Source of the DNA: Pycnopodia helianthoides
Lineage: Eukaryota; Echinodermata; Asteroidea; Forcipulatida; Asteriidae
DNA length: 64,000 nt
Assembly: GCA_032158295.1 (NCBI GenBank)
Contig: JASTWB010000053.1
Location: 1 to 64,000, forward strand
Reading direction: 5' to 3'
A program made the translations under genes and the position numbers. This document shows, one piece after another, positions 1 to 12,578 of the stretch (position 1 is its first letter; every line of letters starts with the position of its first letter). The notes beneath the pieces are model-generated. The model saw only the letters and a program-made list of their open reading frames with translations. It was not told the origin of the DNA and ran no database searches.

Positions 1-444
1 ACGCCTGAGCTATTGCATTTAGTTGAATTTGGTGCGATTACTGTTTTGTGGCGTGCCTAACAAGCTACACACTTTAGCAAAAGTCTAAAAAAGCACACGA
101 TTAAAAGCCTGACGTTTGATTGTTAGCGAGGTTTGCATGAACGGCTGTTTTAGAGACTAACAAAGCTATTGCCAAAATCAGGTTGCGTGAACCTTGAACA
201 GAGACTAGAGTACAAGGCATGTTTGGACTTTGCGGTCAAAATAGCGAAAAGCCGCTCACAATGCAACTGGTATAGATCACGAAATGTGTGTGTTTACGGG
301 CAGCTATTTTCCCGTGGTTTAACAGGGGGTCAATGCATACCCGGTTTCAACCGGAAGTGAAGGTCAAATAGGTAAAATCTCTGTGGCAAAGTTTGAGACC
401 GCTTATGGACCTACAACATGGTGTAACATTTGTGAGTAGTGTAT
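1..444. other. No gene recognised
   Basis: I see no convincing coding exon or RNA gene here. Around 330-370 there is a stretch with the CCGGAAGT-GAAGGTCA pattern that recurs near 1,900 and in the tandem array at 35.4-36.5 kb, so part of this is a dispersed repeat. Confidence 0.4.
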
Positions 445-1836
445 AGCCCTTTTCACACTACACTTTAATCCGGAGAATATCGGTGTTAAGGAAAAAAAAA
501 TTAACACGGAGATTCTCCGGATTAAGTGGAGCGTTCACACCACACTTTTTGGACTAAAAATTCTCCGGATTAACGACCCCAAAACTGGCTTAATCCGGGT
601 AAAATTTAACCCTGCCCAAGAGTAGGGTTAACCCACCAATCTCGGTGTTAAAAATTATTCACTCCAAATTCTCCGGATTAATTTCCTAGTGTGAACACTC
701 GCCGGGTTAGTGTTTATGACAGTGGCTGGTTAAGACTTTCATAACAAAAACATTGCGTCTTCATCACATTATTTTGACTTAGCGCAAAACTCCCATCAAA
801 AAAAACCCGGAAAACAACAAAACTTTATAACATAAAAAAAAAAAAATATTACATCACAGTAAAATAATCTTAACTTGCTGTTCATCCAGGCCAGGGTGTT
901 CTAAATTGTGTCATTTAAAAAAATCATAAGTTTTTCGTCCGAACAATGTCAAGTTGCGCCGTCCGCCCCGCGTGTTTTTGGTTTTACAACGATAAGACAT
1001 GATTGCCGCTACCGGGCTTCCCCGCCCGCAATGAGGGCGCTTCCGTTAGTTTTTTTGTTGACGAAATCTACATGTTGGCTGAAATGATAGCTTAAAAAAT
1101 ACACAATGCACATTTAAAGTTTTGTCTGAGTTGGCAACAATTCTATTTTATTCGAATTTCACAGAGATTCGGAATGAGAAATGTACCGGTATTTTGGTCT
1201 CTAAATACACTGCGTCATCATTGTTACAATTTCGTACCCATTAGTGTTCGCTATCACCGTACGACAGCACGTGCGTTGCCTGGGAAGGAGGATAATCAAC
1301 TAACGTGGTCGGCAGTGGGAAACGTTTTTGGATCGTTTTGATTATGTTTGCAAAATGGATCTAAAAGTAAAAGTGGCCGATTTTTTCGTCTTTATTCTCT
1401 TTCTATGTTACAAGTATGATTTAACTGTCATAAGGAAAACAGATGATGTCAACCTAATCGTAGAACTTCAAGAATTTCAGTGGCAAGTGAGGAGAAAAAT
1501 GTATTTAGGCCTACGTGCAACTCCACCATCGGAGCATGGAGCTATAAAAAGTAAACGGTGCTCTCCCGGTACTTTCGAGTTGATTTTTGCTCTATGAATT
1601 TTCGATAGTCTATTTTTCATCACGATGTCTGAAAAAACATCTCTGTGTTAAAAAATGTGTAGTGTGAACACAACTTGCGCTGCTCCGTGTTAGTGTGGAA
1701 CTGGATTTAATTATTCTCCGGGTTAGATATTGTACGTAGTGTGAAAGGAATCTCCGGGTCAGTTTTAATCCGTGTAGAAAACGTTTACACGGGTCACAAC
1801 TTACACGGATCAAATGTGAGTAGTGTGAAAAGGGCT
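445..1836. mobile_element. Non-autonomous DNA transposon with short TIRs
   Basis: The two ends are inverted copies: AGCCCTTTTCACACTAC at 445 and its reverse complement ending at 1836. Just inside both ends, the motif CTCCGGATTAA (and variants) is repeated several times in both orientations, as in subterminal repeats that bind a transposase. The interior has no recognisable transposase; an 89-codon ORF at 1,328-1,597 resembles nothing I know. I could not assign a target-site duplication with confidence (TA is possible), so the superfamily is open. Confidence 0.6.
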
Positions 1837-1839
1837 TAT

Positions 1840-2515
1840 GTGTAAAAAGTATGAATATTTCTTAAAGTATGAAATTTGAAATTTTCAACTTCCGGTTTAA
1901 ACAGGAAGTCAAGGTCAAATGGTGTAACACTTTGGGTTGTAATTGCTACATTTTTCAAGACCTCCCCGATGATGTATAGATTGAAATAATAGCTAACGTA
2001 CTTCTCGAGTTATGAATTTATGAAGTATTAAACTTTGTTTTAGTGTATTTTGACACCTGATGGAGGTTTTATCCATGTCCTAATGTGGTATTAATTTGAA
2101 GTTGATCAGATATACTGAAGTTAATAATTTTACCGAGAAAGTGTTTTTTTAAAGAATTACACAAAGGCAAACTTTGACCTTCCGGTACGACCGTAGGTAA
2201 AGGTCATGTGAATTTTGCGTTAACTTTTCAAATGTTGCCCATGTCTTTGTGTATCATATGCCCAAAGTTGAATTGTGTAACTTTATTATTCAGATACATA
2301 CAGGCATAGGCATGAGGTCACTTTTTGACCTTAAATGGCTTGTAATTTGACACCTGATGACGTAATCATGACGTCACAACTTACTCGGCTTCTGCTAGTT
2401 ATGTTCTAACTTCACATGAAGTTTCAAGTTGATCAAAGGTTTACAAGCATGCGTTTGTTTGCGGACAAAGCCCACTGAGAAGAATAAGTAAAACTAAAGA
2501 AAAAAAAAAAAAAAA
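1840..2515. repeat. Dispersed repeat related to the 35-37 kb satellite
   Basis: This stretch has CCGGTTTAAACAGGAAGTCAAGGTCA-like segments and, near 2,340, the phrase TTTGACACCTGATGACGT. The phrase recurs at about 36,590 and 41,120, next to the 128-bp array. No gene is visible. It looks like a decayed single copy of the repeat family that is amplified beside the Crypton unit. Confidence 0.5.
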
Positions 2516-2517
2516 CG

Positions 2518-2655
2518 AACAAAAACAATGAGTTGTTCGTGCTGTTGCACGAACACCTCAATGAGTTGTTCGCGCTGCTGCAAGAACACCTCAAAAAATA
2601 AACCGAACAAAAACAATGAGTTGTTCGCGCTGCTGCACGAACACCTCAATAAAAA
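2518..2655. repeat. Minisatellite, three units of about 40-50 bp
   Basis: Three imperfect copies of ATGAGTTGTTCGCGCTGCTG followed by CACGAACACCTCAA. Each unit is itself an imperfect hairpin (TTGTTCG with CGAACA). ORFs on both strands here are products of the repeat. Confidence 0.65.
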
Positions 2656-2880
2656 AATAATGTATATACAGCTATACGTACAAGTTTTAAATGTACAAAG
2701 ATCTTTAAAAAGCCACATTTATTTTCAAGAACGACCGGAAATTTTGTAGACCACTGAACTTCCTTCGACTAAAAAGAAAAGTTTTAGAACCAGCATAACT
2801 GATTGGTTACCCACTGAAGGCAGGTAAGACCCAAGATATAAAATGTGTTTGTTGTTCTTTTTTTTTCTTTTGGAATACAG

Positions 2881-3659
2881 TATGTTGGTGAGTTTCACAA
2901 AATGACTTTTGACGAGAAGAAATCGGTTAACTTTCCTCCCCATAAGGAAGTACCAGCCAAGCCGGAGAAGAGACCTTACAACTCCAAGTATAGTCAAGAA
3001 AACGACGTATGTTTTCAGAAAACTTCCAACCTGAGCAAGACACCATGGGATAAGTGCAAGATGAGCTTTGTTCCCCCAAATGTTAAGTTAGTGTCGCCGT
3101 CATTGGGTAATATACAAATCGGGGATGACGTCCATTATCGAATTGAATCGAATATAGTGGAAAGCCTAAGTGTCGAATGTATTTCGGGTGGTAACTTTTG
3201 GTATGCTGTCTTGACGTCTGCGCAGAAACCAAAGGCAAGTTGCGCAGGGTCGGTAACTGATCATTGCAATGGCACATACGATGTGCATGTAACCGCCGCT
3301 TGGGCGGGCAATGCCACATTTGAACTGACTCTCGTCCACACGGGTGAGGCTATTAACCATTTGAGAAATATAGTTTGGCCCGCCGAAGACAGACTTGCTT
3401 TCTCTGGATACTACAAGACAAACAAGAACCAGACTAACGTAAAAAAAATGCCATCCGGTATGTGCTACTTGAGACGTCGAGGCAACTGGTCGGGGTATTG
3501 TGAGTATCCACACAGGAAGGCAATGGGGTTTACGACATTAATTTGTCAGAAGGTCGATGGTTTACCGTGTAACGCTCTCTATTCCATGTGGGGACATTCT
3601 CGGACGATTGCACGTACCGCCACAACACTGACCAAAGACGTACACTACCTTTTTACCAG
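2881..3659 (+). CDS. NXPE exon, N-terminal beta-sandwich domain
   Basis: The open frame can be read from 2845, but 2848-2880 is a T-rich tract ending in ACAG, which looks like a splice acceptor, so I start the exon at 2881. The donor is AG/gtatgt at 3659/3660 (phase 2). The frame contains FVPPNVKLVSPSLGNIQIGD and a GNWSGYCEYP cysteine block typical of the domain. Confidence 0.8.
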
Positions 3660-6262
3660 GTATGTAAGGCGATTTAAAGGTAAAGTCATCGTTTGGTTTT
3701 CGTCAACGTAATGCTTGGTTATATGCAAAATTATCCCATACATTTAACAAAAGTCACCTATTAAACAAAATAAAATTAAATTTGGCTATTGTTTTGATGA
3801 AATTGACATGGAAACCTTTTACAAATTGTTTTTGTTTTTGTTCTTTAGCCCAAACTACTTGAACCAAGTACAGATACCTAAAAACGCTACTTTTACCATC
3901 AAAGGTGAGAATTTAAGGTCTTCAATGCGCGTTTACGTAAAAACAATATTCAAGGAGTCCTTTTTGTGACTCAAAGTTATGACATTGTTTTTAAGCTCTT
4001 CAATTGGTCTTTTAAAGATTACACAGTTGTATATCATCATTTTTTTCTTTTCTTTTTCGTGTTAATAATACTAATTATACGAACTAAAAGCGCTCCTTCC
4101 AACATATTAAAGGGACACACCGGCTTCTTTGGCCTATTTGGGTTAAAAATAGACTAAAACATGATTCCAAAGGTCTTCCTGGAATGGAGAGAGACGATTG
4201 GTTCAAAAAGAAACCATCAAATTTGGCCGTTTTCGAGCATTTTTCAAAAAACGAAGGTCACGTGACTTTTCTGAACCAAAATGTGGTTCCGAAAAGTAAC
4301 GTGATCTTTAGAGTTAGTTTTACTTCCAGCCGTATAAAAGTAAATTACTAAACCAAATTCAAGTATTTAATTTTAAACAATAATTCATGAGTATTTGACG
4401 AAAAAGACTATGTGGGCCTATTCAGTTTATGGATACAAGTTGTAAATAATGATGAAAAACCGAACGTAAGATTCTCATTCAGAGAGTCCGTGCACGGAAG
4501 CGTGTTTTACGGCGTATCAGCAGCGTGGGAGCTAGCGGGTAAACCATGGGGGCATGTCCCGTACAGCCGGTGCCGCGTCTCGTGGGGCCAAAGAGATAAA
4601 CCACGGGGCATGAACTCAGAGCCTGTGGAGGGGTAGGGATCCAGACCATCAATTACGTTTTGTTTTACAATGGTTTTAGTCTGTAGCCCTTGCTATTATC
4701 CCCTAACTATTGTCACAATACGTGATGCCTGTGCTACACACGCGACGGGACGACGACGAATAGCTGCACGCTGTGGATCGGACTGTGTTTATATCGATTC
4801 TTTAATTACACGTGAATTTGTGCTTGATGGATATGAAGACTGGATCCTTATGCCTCGCCATAGTTATAATTAATACATAAACAGATCACTAGTTTTACTT
4901 AAAACAATGCTACGCAAACTTGACCGTTGCAAAAGCTCGAAAAGCGTATACGCTGACCTTTGACCGCGTTTTTTCTCATATTTTTCGTTAATTACGTGCC
5001 GTTTTGATGAATTAAAAAAACAAAACAACTATCGAAAAATTATTGTCTGTAATCCCACATCACTAAATTAGGTAAACAGTAAGCCGGTGTGTCCCTTTAA
5101 CCCAAGGCCTCAGTGATCAAGATTTTACAAAGTAATACAAATCTCTACGGGAAATAACATTTAATGACCTGGATATTAATTGCTTACAACATTAACAAAA
5201 ACAAAAACAACAAAAACAAAAATAGTTTAAGTTTGAAATCGTGAACGTGTCCAATGTAATTTTGGCAGATTGTTCCAGAAATCTGGTGCAATATGATTGA
5301 AGGATGATCGCTACAGTGAGTAGTTGGAGATTTAGTGACTATGAACCAGTGGATTGAGGCAGTTAAACTAATTAATTCTGGTTAATAGACTTGTACGGGT
5401 AACTCCTGTAAAAAACAAAAGCTGCTCCTGTCCACCTACTCGATTTACCAGTGATACAATTTACCATTCCGTCTACTTCATCATTTCAGTCGGGAACAAT
5501 TCACTCTCGGAACTTCCAAGCTGTCACCCCGATCAACCCATTCCAGCATTTCAAGGTTTCTGGAAAGAGGGCATTTGGCACTCTCGAATATGCGCCGTGG
5601 ACGACGAGTGGATCAAAGCACCCCTAGTGAAGAGATGTGTTCGCAACAAGACCATAGTTCTACTGGGGGATTCCACCACTCGTCAATGGTTCCACAAAAT
5701 CCACAGTTTGATTGGTGTGAGGGGAGTGCGTCAGGCAGGTGATGTTTCTTGCTGCTACTTTCGCAGGGTTTACGACTCACTGAACGCTACCATGGTTTAT
5801 CACATGCACCCTCATGTTCTATCCAGCCAAACGGTCCATCTGAAGGACGTCAAATTCGAAGTAGACGTATTGGACAGTCTCATAGACCCGGCATGCAACT
5901 ACATCGTTGTGGTCAGCCCTTGGGCACATTTCGCACAGTGGACCCGGGAGAGCTACGTTGAGAGAACCGATCTCTTAAGAGACGCCGTCATTCGTCTACG
6001 ACGGCGGTGTCCAGACGTGGCCATTGTTGTTAAGGGGCCGCACCCCCGGGAGCATAAAACCTACCTGTCTGTTGTCTTTGCTAATGATTATCTGTTACGA
6101 CAGATCGGACTGATAAACCGGGACACATTCAGTGGAATCGGGGTGTGGTTCCTGCCAGTTTGGGATCTGAATATGGCATATCCCTGTAAGAATACAGTTC
6201 ACATGCCAGGCCCTGCTGTACTTCAAGAACTCAAAATGTTTTTCGCCTTCGTATGTGCATAA
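2881..6262 (+). CDS. NXPE family protein, three 3' exons (gene-level entry)
   Basis: Three exons (2881-3659, 3849-3904, 5490-6262) join in frame to 535 codons plus stop, close to the usual size of NXPE (neurexophilin and PC-esterase domain) proteins. The first exon carries the beta-sandwich, filamin/neurexophilin-like half, with several N-glycosylation sequons. The last exon carries the C-terminal SGNH/PC-esterase-like half, with the block LLGDSTTRQWF (GDS nucleophile motif) and a late WDLNMAYP...NTVHMPGP block that supplies a candidate histidine. NXPE proteins are generally secretory-pathway proteins; their substrate is poorly known. The N-terminal signal or anchor exon was not found upstream. 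The 3849-3904/5490 intron holds a TTAA-flanked MITE. Splice phases match at both junctions. Family call is firm; catalytic activity is inference. Confidence 0.85.
3849..3904 (+). CDS. NXPE short middle exon
   Basis: A 56-bp exon between acceptor TTCTTTAG and donor GTGAGA. Joined to the previous exon by a split AGC codon, it reads SPNYLNQVQIPKNATFTIKG, a frequent linker sequence in NXPE proteins. It ends in phase 1, which fits the next exon. Confidence 0.8.
4107..5100. mobile_element. TTAA-flanked MITE in the NXPE intron
   Basis: The element spans 4111-5096 between two TTAA tetranucleotides (4107-4110 and 5097-5100). The terminal inverted repeats are AGGGACACACCGGCTT and its exact complement. 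A TTAA target is characteristic of piggyBac and Kolobok elements. At about 1 kb with no transposase it is non-autonomous. The ORFs inside (4,412-4,873) show no known family. Confidence 0.8.
5490..6262 (+). CDS. NXPE terminal exon, PC-esterase-like domain
   Basis: The acceptor TTCATTTCAG precedes 5490 and the frame joins in phase to the middle exon. It reads FWKEGIWHSRICAVDDEW, then the GDST motif, and stops at 6260-6262. The open frame that starts at the internal methionine at 5597 underestimates this exon by 107 bp. Confidence 0.85.
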
Positions 6263-6745
6263 CGCACAACACCAATTATTCTTCTTAAGGGGCCTAGCAA
6301 TAACCCATTCATTAAAATTATAATTAGTAAGTATGCTTTCTGTTTGTTGTTATTATGAGTACTATTATATTATTTAGGAAAGGACCGGAAATCTAATATA
6401 CAAGTATCACACCTCCGAAAATTGAGACTTTTGGGGTATGACTTCGGGTATGACTTGAAGTAGTCTAAATATCATCATTAAGACGGTGTTAAGTTCTTTT
6501 GACTAATCCCTTTCTCCCTCAAAGCAGGAATAAACAAGATTATATCATATATCCTAGTTTTAACTTGCTCTTGGGTTGTGGGTGTTTCTTAGAAAGTTGG
6601 AAGACTTTGAGTTTAAATTTGGTCTTTTGGCAATCAGCTAGGCATTCTGACTTGAGCTGTCCTACTGCTAAGACTAATACAGTTATAATCGCCACTGTTG
6701 ATGTGCCGATACCATAGGTAAAATGATATAATCCATAGGGCTACA
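6263..6745. other. NXPE 3' flank, no further gene seen
   Basis: AT-rich sequence after the NXPE stop codon. The 72-codon ORF at 6,499-6,717 resembles no family I recognise. Confidence 0.4.
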
Positions 6746-6748
6746 TAG

Positions 6749-6821
6749 GGCTAGATAGCTCAGTTGGTAGAGCGCCGGCACGTTAAACCGGAGGTCGTTG
6801 GTTCAAATCCCGCTCTAGTCA
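6749..6821 (+). tRNA. tRNA-like sequence (tRNA-derived SINE head or tRNA pseudogene)
   Basis: The 73-nt sequence has an acceptor stem that pairs (GGCTAGA with TCTAGTC, one G-T), an A box TAGCTCAGTTGG, a D stem GCTC/GAGC and a B box GGTTCAAATCC. The anticodon position reads GTT, but base 33 is C instead of T, the anticodon stem has a C-A pair, and the T stem (GTTGG/CCCGC) has a mismatch. It is therefore more likely a SINE head or pseudogene than a working tRNA-Asn. The polymerase III promoter boxes look intact. Confidence 0.55.
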
Positions 6822-6899
6822 ATTTTTCTTTGTTCACCCGAAATCATTTTAAAAATGTACCAAGTCAGTTTCCCTTGTGGTTTATTAATTGATATCTGA

Positions 6900-8240
6900 T
6901 ATAAAAAGTCGCATCCCCTTAAGGTGATCCCCTGTCTGCCTATTCACAATGCCAACGGTATCGAGAAAGATACGTTTAACTATCTCCTCCCACAGGACCC
7001 CCGTACAGCACGCTTCTACCTTCTACCCAAGATACACAAGCCCAACAACCCGGGTCGACCCATTGTATCTGGTAATGGTAGCCCCACAGAACGCATTTCT
7101 GAGTTTGTCGATAGTTTCCTCAACCCCTTAGTCTCCCGCATCCCGTCCTTCATAAAGGATACCACATACTTCCTCCATAAACTAGAGGAAGTCAAACATC
7201 AAATACCTGACTCTGCTATTCTGGTTACTCTGGATGTTTCATCACTGTATACTAACATACCCCATAATGAAGGCATGAGTACTTGTGTCTCTGCTCTCAG
7301 GGCCAACAGACAATCCCGCCCCTCAGTGAGAGAGATTAAGGAACTCATCAGCCACATTCTCACTAAGAACATTTTTTTCATTTACTGACAGACATTTTGT
7401 ACAGGTACAGGGTACCGCAATGGGTACTAAAATGGCACCCTCATATGCCAACCTCTTCATGTCTGACTTAGAGGACAGACTCCTGTCCTCTGCCCCCAAC
7501 CGCCCACTAGTTTGGTGGAGATTTATCGATGATATTTTCTCCATATGGTGTGGTGGTCAAGACAGCTTGGATGAGTTTATCGACCATATAAACTCATTCC
7601 ACCCCACCATAAAGTTCACTACTGAATGCTCTCTCACAAGTGTGAACTTTCTAGATGTAACCGTAACTAAATCCCCTAATGGCATTATTACGGATGTATA
7701 CAGCAAACCCACTGACACCCACCAGTATCTTCTCTCCAACAGTTGCCACCCTAGTCACTGTAAGAAGGCAATTGCTTGCAGTCAGGCATTACGTATAAGG
7801 CGTATCTGTTCCAAAGATACCTTGTACAAAAGTCGTTCATCCGACCTAAGGAAACACCTTGTTTCAAGAGGCCACAGCGAACGCAGGGTCCAACTTGCCA
7901 TCAACAGAGCCTCAACATACCTCGTCACACTTTGTTGACCAACACAAGAACAAAAAAAGCCCCGACCAAGAGAGTTGCCCTAGTCACCACCTTCCATCCT
8001 AAACTGCCTAAACTTTCATCAATCCTCAATAACAATATGAATATACTTCACTCCTCTAACAGGTTATGCTCAGCAATCCCTGAGCTCCCCATGGTTGCAT
8101 TCCGCCGCCCTAAAAACCTGGGAGACATCCTAGTCAGGGCTAAACTCCCACCAGGTACATGCCAAACACCACCCATAACAGAAATACTAGGTTGTCACAG
8201 ATGTACCCGATCCAAGTGTAGAACAAAAATACTCATAGCA
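6900..8240 (+). pseudogene. Penelope-like element reverse transcriptase, frameshifted and truncated
   Basis: Three frames continue one protein. 6,924-7,388 carries LLPKIHKPNNPGRPIVSG and the catalytic motif VTLDVSSLYTNIPH (motif A). 7,390-7,938 carries QGTAMGTKMAPSYANLFM (motif B), WRFIDDIFSIW (motif C) and NFLDVTV. 7,925-8,240 carries the FRRPKNLGDILVRAKL segment and the cysteine-rich linker before the expected endonuclease. The first frameshift lies in the T run at about 7,372-7,379, the second near 7,920. The GIY-YIG endonuclease is absent because the frame runs into the left arm of the 8.2-16.2 kb foldback. Penelope-like elements encode an RT and usually a GIY-YIG endonuclease. The call is firm. 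Confidence 0.9.
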
Positions 8241-11200
8241 ATTAAATATTCGATGAAGTGGCATGTCGGCAGTGACATCCAGTCATGAGAATGTAGCGTT
8301 TATAGCACCAAGCACAGAAGGGGGGGGGGGGGGGCTGGTCTAGATGTAAATTAATGATGGAAGCGTCCCACTGATATTAAGATCTTAGGTTGATTAAGTA
8401 ACTCAATCACCGTGAAGTGGTTCGAGCCTTGATCCAACTGATAAAACGTCCAGCGTGATCCCGATCACTTAATGTCCACTTGTTTTTTTCAAGCCTTATC
8501 CAGAAAGACGATAAAAGGGGCAACAAGTAGCCACAAATCATTTAAACGAATGGATAGAGCTTGACGAATATAAACGGAGCACTATGATTACGAGAGGGCG
8601 CTATTTTTAAGAGCCACTGGCAGAGCATGCAGTGCAGTTGTTGTTGCAGTAGTTGTAGCTGTGCAGGCGCAGTCAGTCAGTCAGTCTCCACGCGGCAAGG
8701 ATCACCAACCGACTGGAGCTGGAGACACTAGTTGTCCAGTCAATATAGCGATTGCCCCAACACTAATTTCAAAATAAGTATGTTTACTGCTATGCATTTA
8801 AGATATTTTCCCCTGCCCAGAACACCAGCCTAAATGTCCACCTTAATATATTTAGTGGAAGGGCTTTAACTTTGCATAATATGCAATTTAGCTGCCGCCA
8901 TTTGAAAAACAAGTTGATTTCCAGCTATAGCTTTTTTCTAAGCATCGAATATTGAAAATTAAGTGTTTTCAGGGATCTGCGAATTAGCTAACGCCATTAC
9001 ACAATAATTATACATTTTGAAGTTAATTTGCATCTAAACATCCAATAATTACAATTGAAGTGGTCAGACCCATGCTTTTATTGTCAGTAATTGTGATGTG
9101 CATGATTCAGTTTTTTTTTTTTTAATGCAAAGAATTACATGTGATATATACAATAGATGTCACTATTATACTTATTATCCAAAACTTAGCAGGTTTCCGC
9201 AATAAGCCTCAATTTTTATCTAAGCATCCGATCATGATTTATCTTTTAAATAATTTCTTTCTGGGTTAACATTTGTTTTTTTGGTATTGTGCGCCATCAT
9301 AAATATGTCCAGCTTGGGTGAACTAGCACGAGTAAAAATGTTGCATTCTCCTCACATCCAAGAGCAGTCAAGGCCATTTTTTCTGCTTGTGCACTTTTTG
9401 GTGTAGCACCCCACATTGAAATTTGATCTAAAGATCTCAATGAGTTTCAGTGGACCAGGTGGTGGGTCACTTTGAACTGGGAGTAATCGACCCTCAATGA
9501 CATTCATCCTCATTTTTTCATAAACCAAACGCTTGTTGATTTATTGTTTACATTAGTAAAGCAAGTCAACTCCAGGGCATGTTTCGAGTGGTTTTACTAC
9601 GTGCTGATTTGTAAAGTGTGAGTTACGTTTTTTTTCAACTTTTCGTTCCAGCTGCTTCGTCAATGAAAGTATGAGGACAATTGCTGTGATTGCTTTTCAT
9701 AGTGTTAGGGATCATCTAAAAATTTGGGAGGCTAGATAAATTGTAGCTGTTGCTGCAAAATTTCATATCGAGCCTACAAACAAACCGGTGGTAGACTTTT
9801 TTGAATTAGCATCCTATATTTACTTGGTGCAAATACCAACGATGGGGCCATATAGCAGGAACATGTCAATGGACTTGCTTTTGTATGTATGGGTCAAATT
9901 ACTTGCTTATTATTTGTGGTGACCAGTAACATTCCACAGTAAGGTAAGCAATTCCATGTCTTGTTCATCCCAATCCACCATTGCAATCAATTTACTAAAT
10001 TTAGATGGCATTGCATGGCGAGGTATCAATGTATATTCGGTTTGCGGTAACACCATGTGTATGATTATCCACTTTGCTGTATTTAGATTGATCTTAACTA
10101 AAACAAGGACGTGTATGTTTAAAGTTTAAAACACACAATGTATACAGTGCTCATCTACTCACTTGTAATTTTCATTTATAGGGGTCCCTGATATTGCATG
10201 TTTGTTCATTTATCAGTAAAACTACTTATTTACGGATGGCATGTTATTGTTATTTTTTTTTAAGTCGAGATCATGGTTGTTATTGTTCTAAACGATTCTG
10301 CACAGCACTCTAACTAAGGCATGATGGATATTAATGGACGTAGCCCATTACACAGTACATGCAGTTATTTTGCATGTTAAGGGCTCAACCCGCCACTAAT
10401 TGCAACAACAAAACTCCCATGCAATTCAGAATTGTCCCCTGAGCATCATACAAAAATGTCTACCCAAATATAATTAGTAGAAAGGGTTCAAATTTGCAAA
10501 ATACGCAAATTGGCTAACGCCATTATACGAACGTTGACTTGTTGCAAAAACTCCGTATTTAAACACCCATTTATGATATAGGAAGTGTCTATTTCAGGTT
10601 GTTAGATATGATTGCCCAATTTTTTAATTGGTTAAATTTACATATTATGTAAAACATGCAAATTAGCTGCCGAGGTAATACAAAAGGAATTTTCGCAATA
10701 GCCCTGCATCTAATTATCCGATCGTGGCAATGAGGTGTCTAGACCAAGGTTTTCAGAGTTGGTGAATGAAATTGGTATATTTCTGAATTATTTATATACA
10801 AATAATTATGCAAAACAAGCGAATTAGATATATCCAATATAAAATAAAATTATTAATATTTCGCAATAACTTTGAATATGCAAAAGCTTTAACTTAAGTG
10901 TCTTCATAGTGTCGTAACAATGGTCATGTTACCCCAGAGGCCTCCTGCCTCCTTCTTCCCGGGTAACCCAAACCCCTGGAGAGTTAAATTACCGGAGTGA
11001 TTGCACACATACCAACTTAATGTGTTTGTTTTTACCTTGGCGGTAGATAGTTCTTGTTTTGTGTATGCCTGCATTGTACGACAATTCATGTTCACACAAA
11101 GCATGAGTTATTAATTGTATACATAGTTCATAAAAATTCTAGCTGTATTGTAGATGTTGTGGGCTACAGTAGCACACTGCACGAAGTTTATGTTGCATTA

Positions 11201-11678
11201 TATAATTGCTTTTCAAAATCAGATGACTCTTTTTACAGCACTGTGTACAGATTACACCAACGTACCACAACAATGTGGGGAGACATGCTTGCACCAGCCT
11301 ATCACAGATGAATGCCAGTAGTCTTCTTCTTTCGGAAGAAGAGCAGCTTAGATTGTCAGACTGGATTAGACAGCCTGGTCAATGCTGCATCTATGGCTAT
11401 GTTGATTTAAAGAGTGCCCTGAGTCGCACGCAGGGCTGTTTTGCTGATAAAATGCTATGGCGTGAAGGGTCCGGATCCTGTTTAAAAAAGTTGTCCTCTA
11501 TTGTTGAGGGTTGTTGAATCCTGGGACTTCTTCTGTTGGTTTCTTGACAAGGTAATTGTTTCGATTCAGGGTCAAATTTGACAACCTCAAGGGTAACAAT
11601 GGTGCACCAGAAGGAGTACGATTATCTTCAGAAGATTCAGGTCCTTGTGCAAAAATGTTTGGATGTCTTTTTCAGGTG

Positions 11679-12480
11679 TTACTTGTGTTGAAAAACAATC
11701 CAGATGTCTTCAATAATCTTTTGAAATTGCTCGTCTTTGACTGGTTTACCACAAAACGAGACTTGGAGTTCTGTCCTAGCCAAACGGTAGACAAGGGGAA
11801 AATCAGTAGGGGTGGTCTTTGATAGATTTGGGCGGAGGCGCCAGTAGGTAATGAAGTCCGCCATCTTTTTCAGGTCCTTTGTTAGGGTTTTGTTGAAGCT
11901 TTCCAAATGTTTTGGTGGCGAGGGCAAGGTCATGATGATGATTATGCAGGTTTCCTGGAGGTGGTGTCTAGCATGTCAATCATATATATATATTTTGAAA
12001 AGCATTGAAGCTCAGACATATCCTTAGGAAGGCCCTCATTTAGCGTCCCCATAGAGCTCAACCGGTCAACAGGTGTGACCACCAAGGGAGGACACGCATT
12101 GTAGTTTGACAATTGAAGGCCTTCCAGGCCTTGTACAGAGGCTATGTCTTCAAAATCGGCTTTGACTGTTTTAATAGCTCGTTTGTAGCCAGTCTCGATA
12201 AAAGTAGTGAAGGCTGGTATTCGATTGACACAGCGTCTACCAGGTCAGAAGCCTGCTTGCACGTTCGGTAGAATGGTTCTACTGGAGGACAAAGTCTGGC
12301 AAGTAGAATATGCTCAGGATGTGGACAGGATTGAGATAAGCCGATAGCTGCCAGGGTCTTCAGCCAGTTTGCCTTGCTTTAATGGCAATGACTGTTCACC
12401 TCTGTGGTCGTGAGATAACTTGTCGAAAGGATGCAAGTAAAGAATGAGCCCTTGTGGGCAAGGTTCTTCAGGAAAGTGGC
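11679..12480 (-). pseudogene. Jockey-clade-like non-LTR retrotransposon RT remnant
   Basis: On the minus strand, 12,480 down to about 12,010 reads KQGKLAEDPGSYRLISILS, then VQAGF and CVNRIPAFTTFIETGYKRAI, the early RT motifs of Jockey/CR1-type LINEs, with stops and a frame change. After a gap lacking the catalytic YADD block, 11,933-11,679 reads LTKDLKKMADFITYWRLRPN followed by LSKT, the segment just after that block. It is an internally deleted, inactive copy in the foldback spacer. Confidence 0.75.
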
Positions 12481-12578
12481 CATAGTAAACAGATACTTCC
12501 CACTACTAAAATGCATTGATTTGGATATTTATGTATCCTATTTGCACACCAACATAACAATATAAAGATTCAATTGCT

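Noticed and set aside
1328..1597. 89-codon ORF inside the small transposon
   Set aside because: No family likeness and no support beyond length; kept only as a remark.
2845..2880. NXPE start codon at 2845
   Set aside because: The first 12 codons (MFVVLFFSFGIQ) are a polypyrimidine tract ending in ACAG, so this is most likely an intron end and not a signal peptide.
6749..6821. Functional tRNA-Asn (GTT)
   Set aside because: Base 33 is C, the anticodon stem has a mismatch and the T stem does not pair fully.
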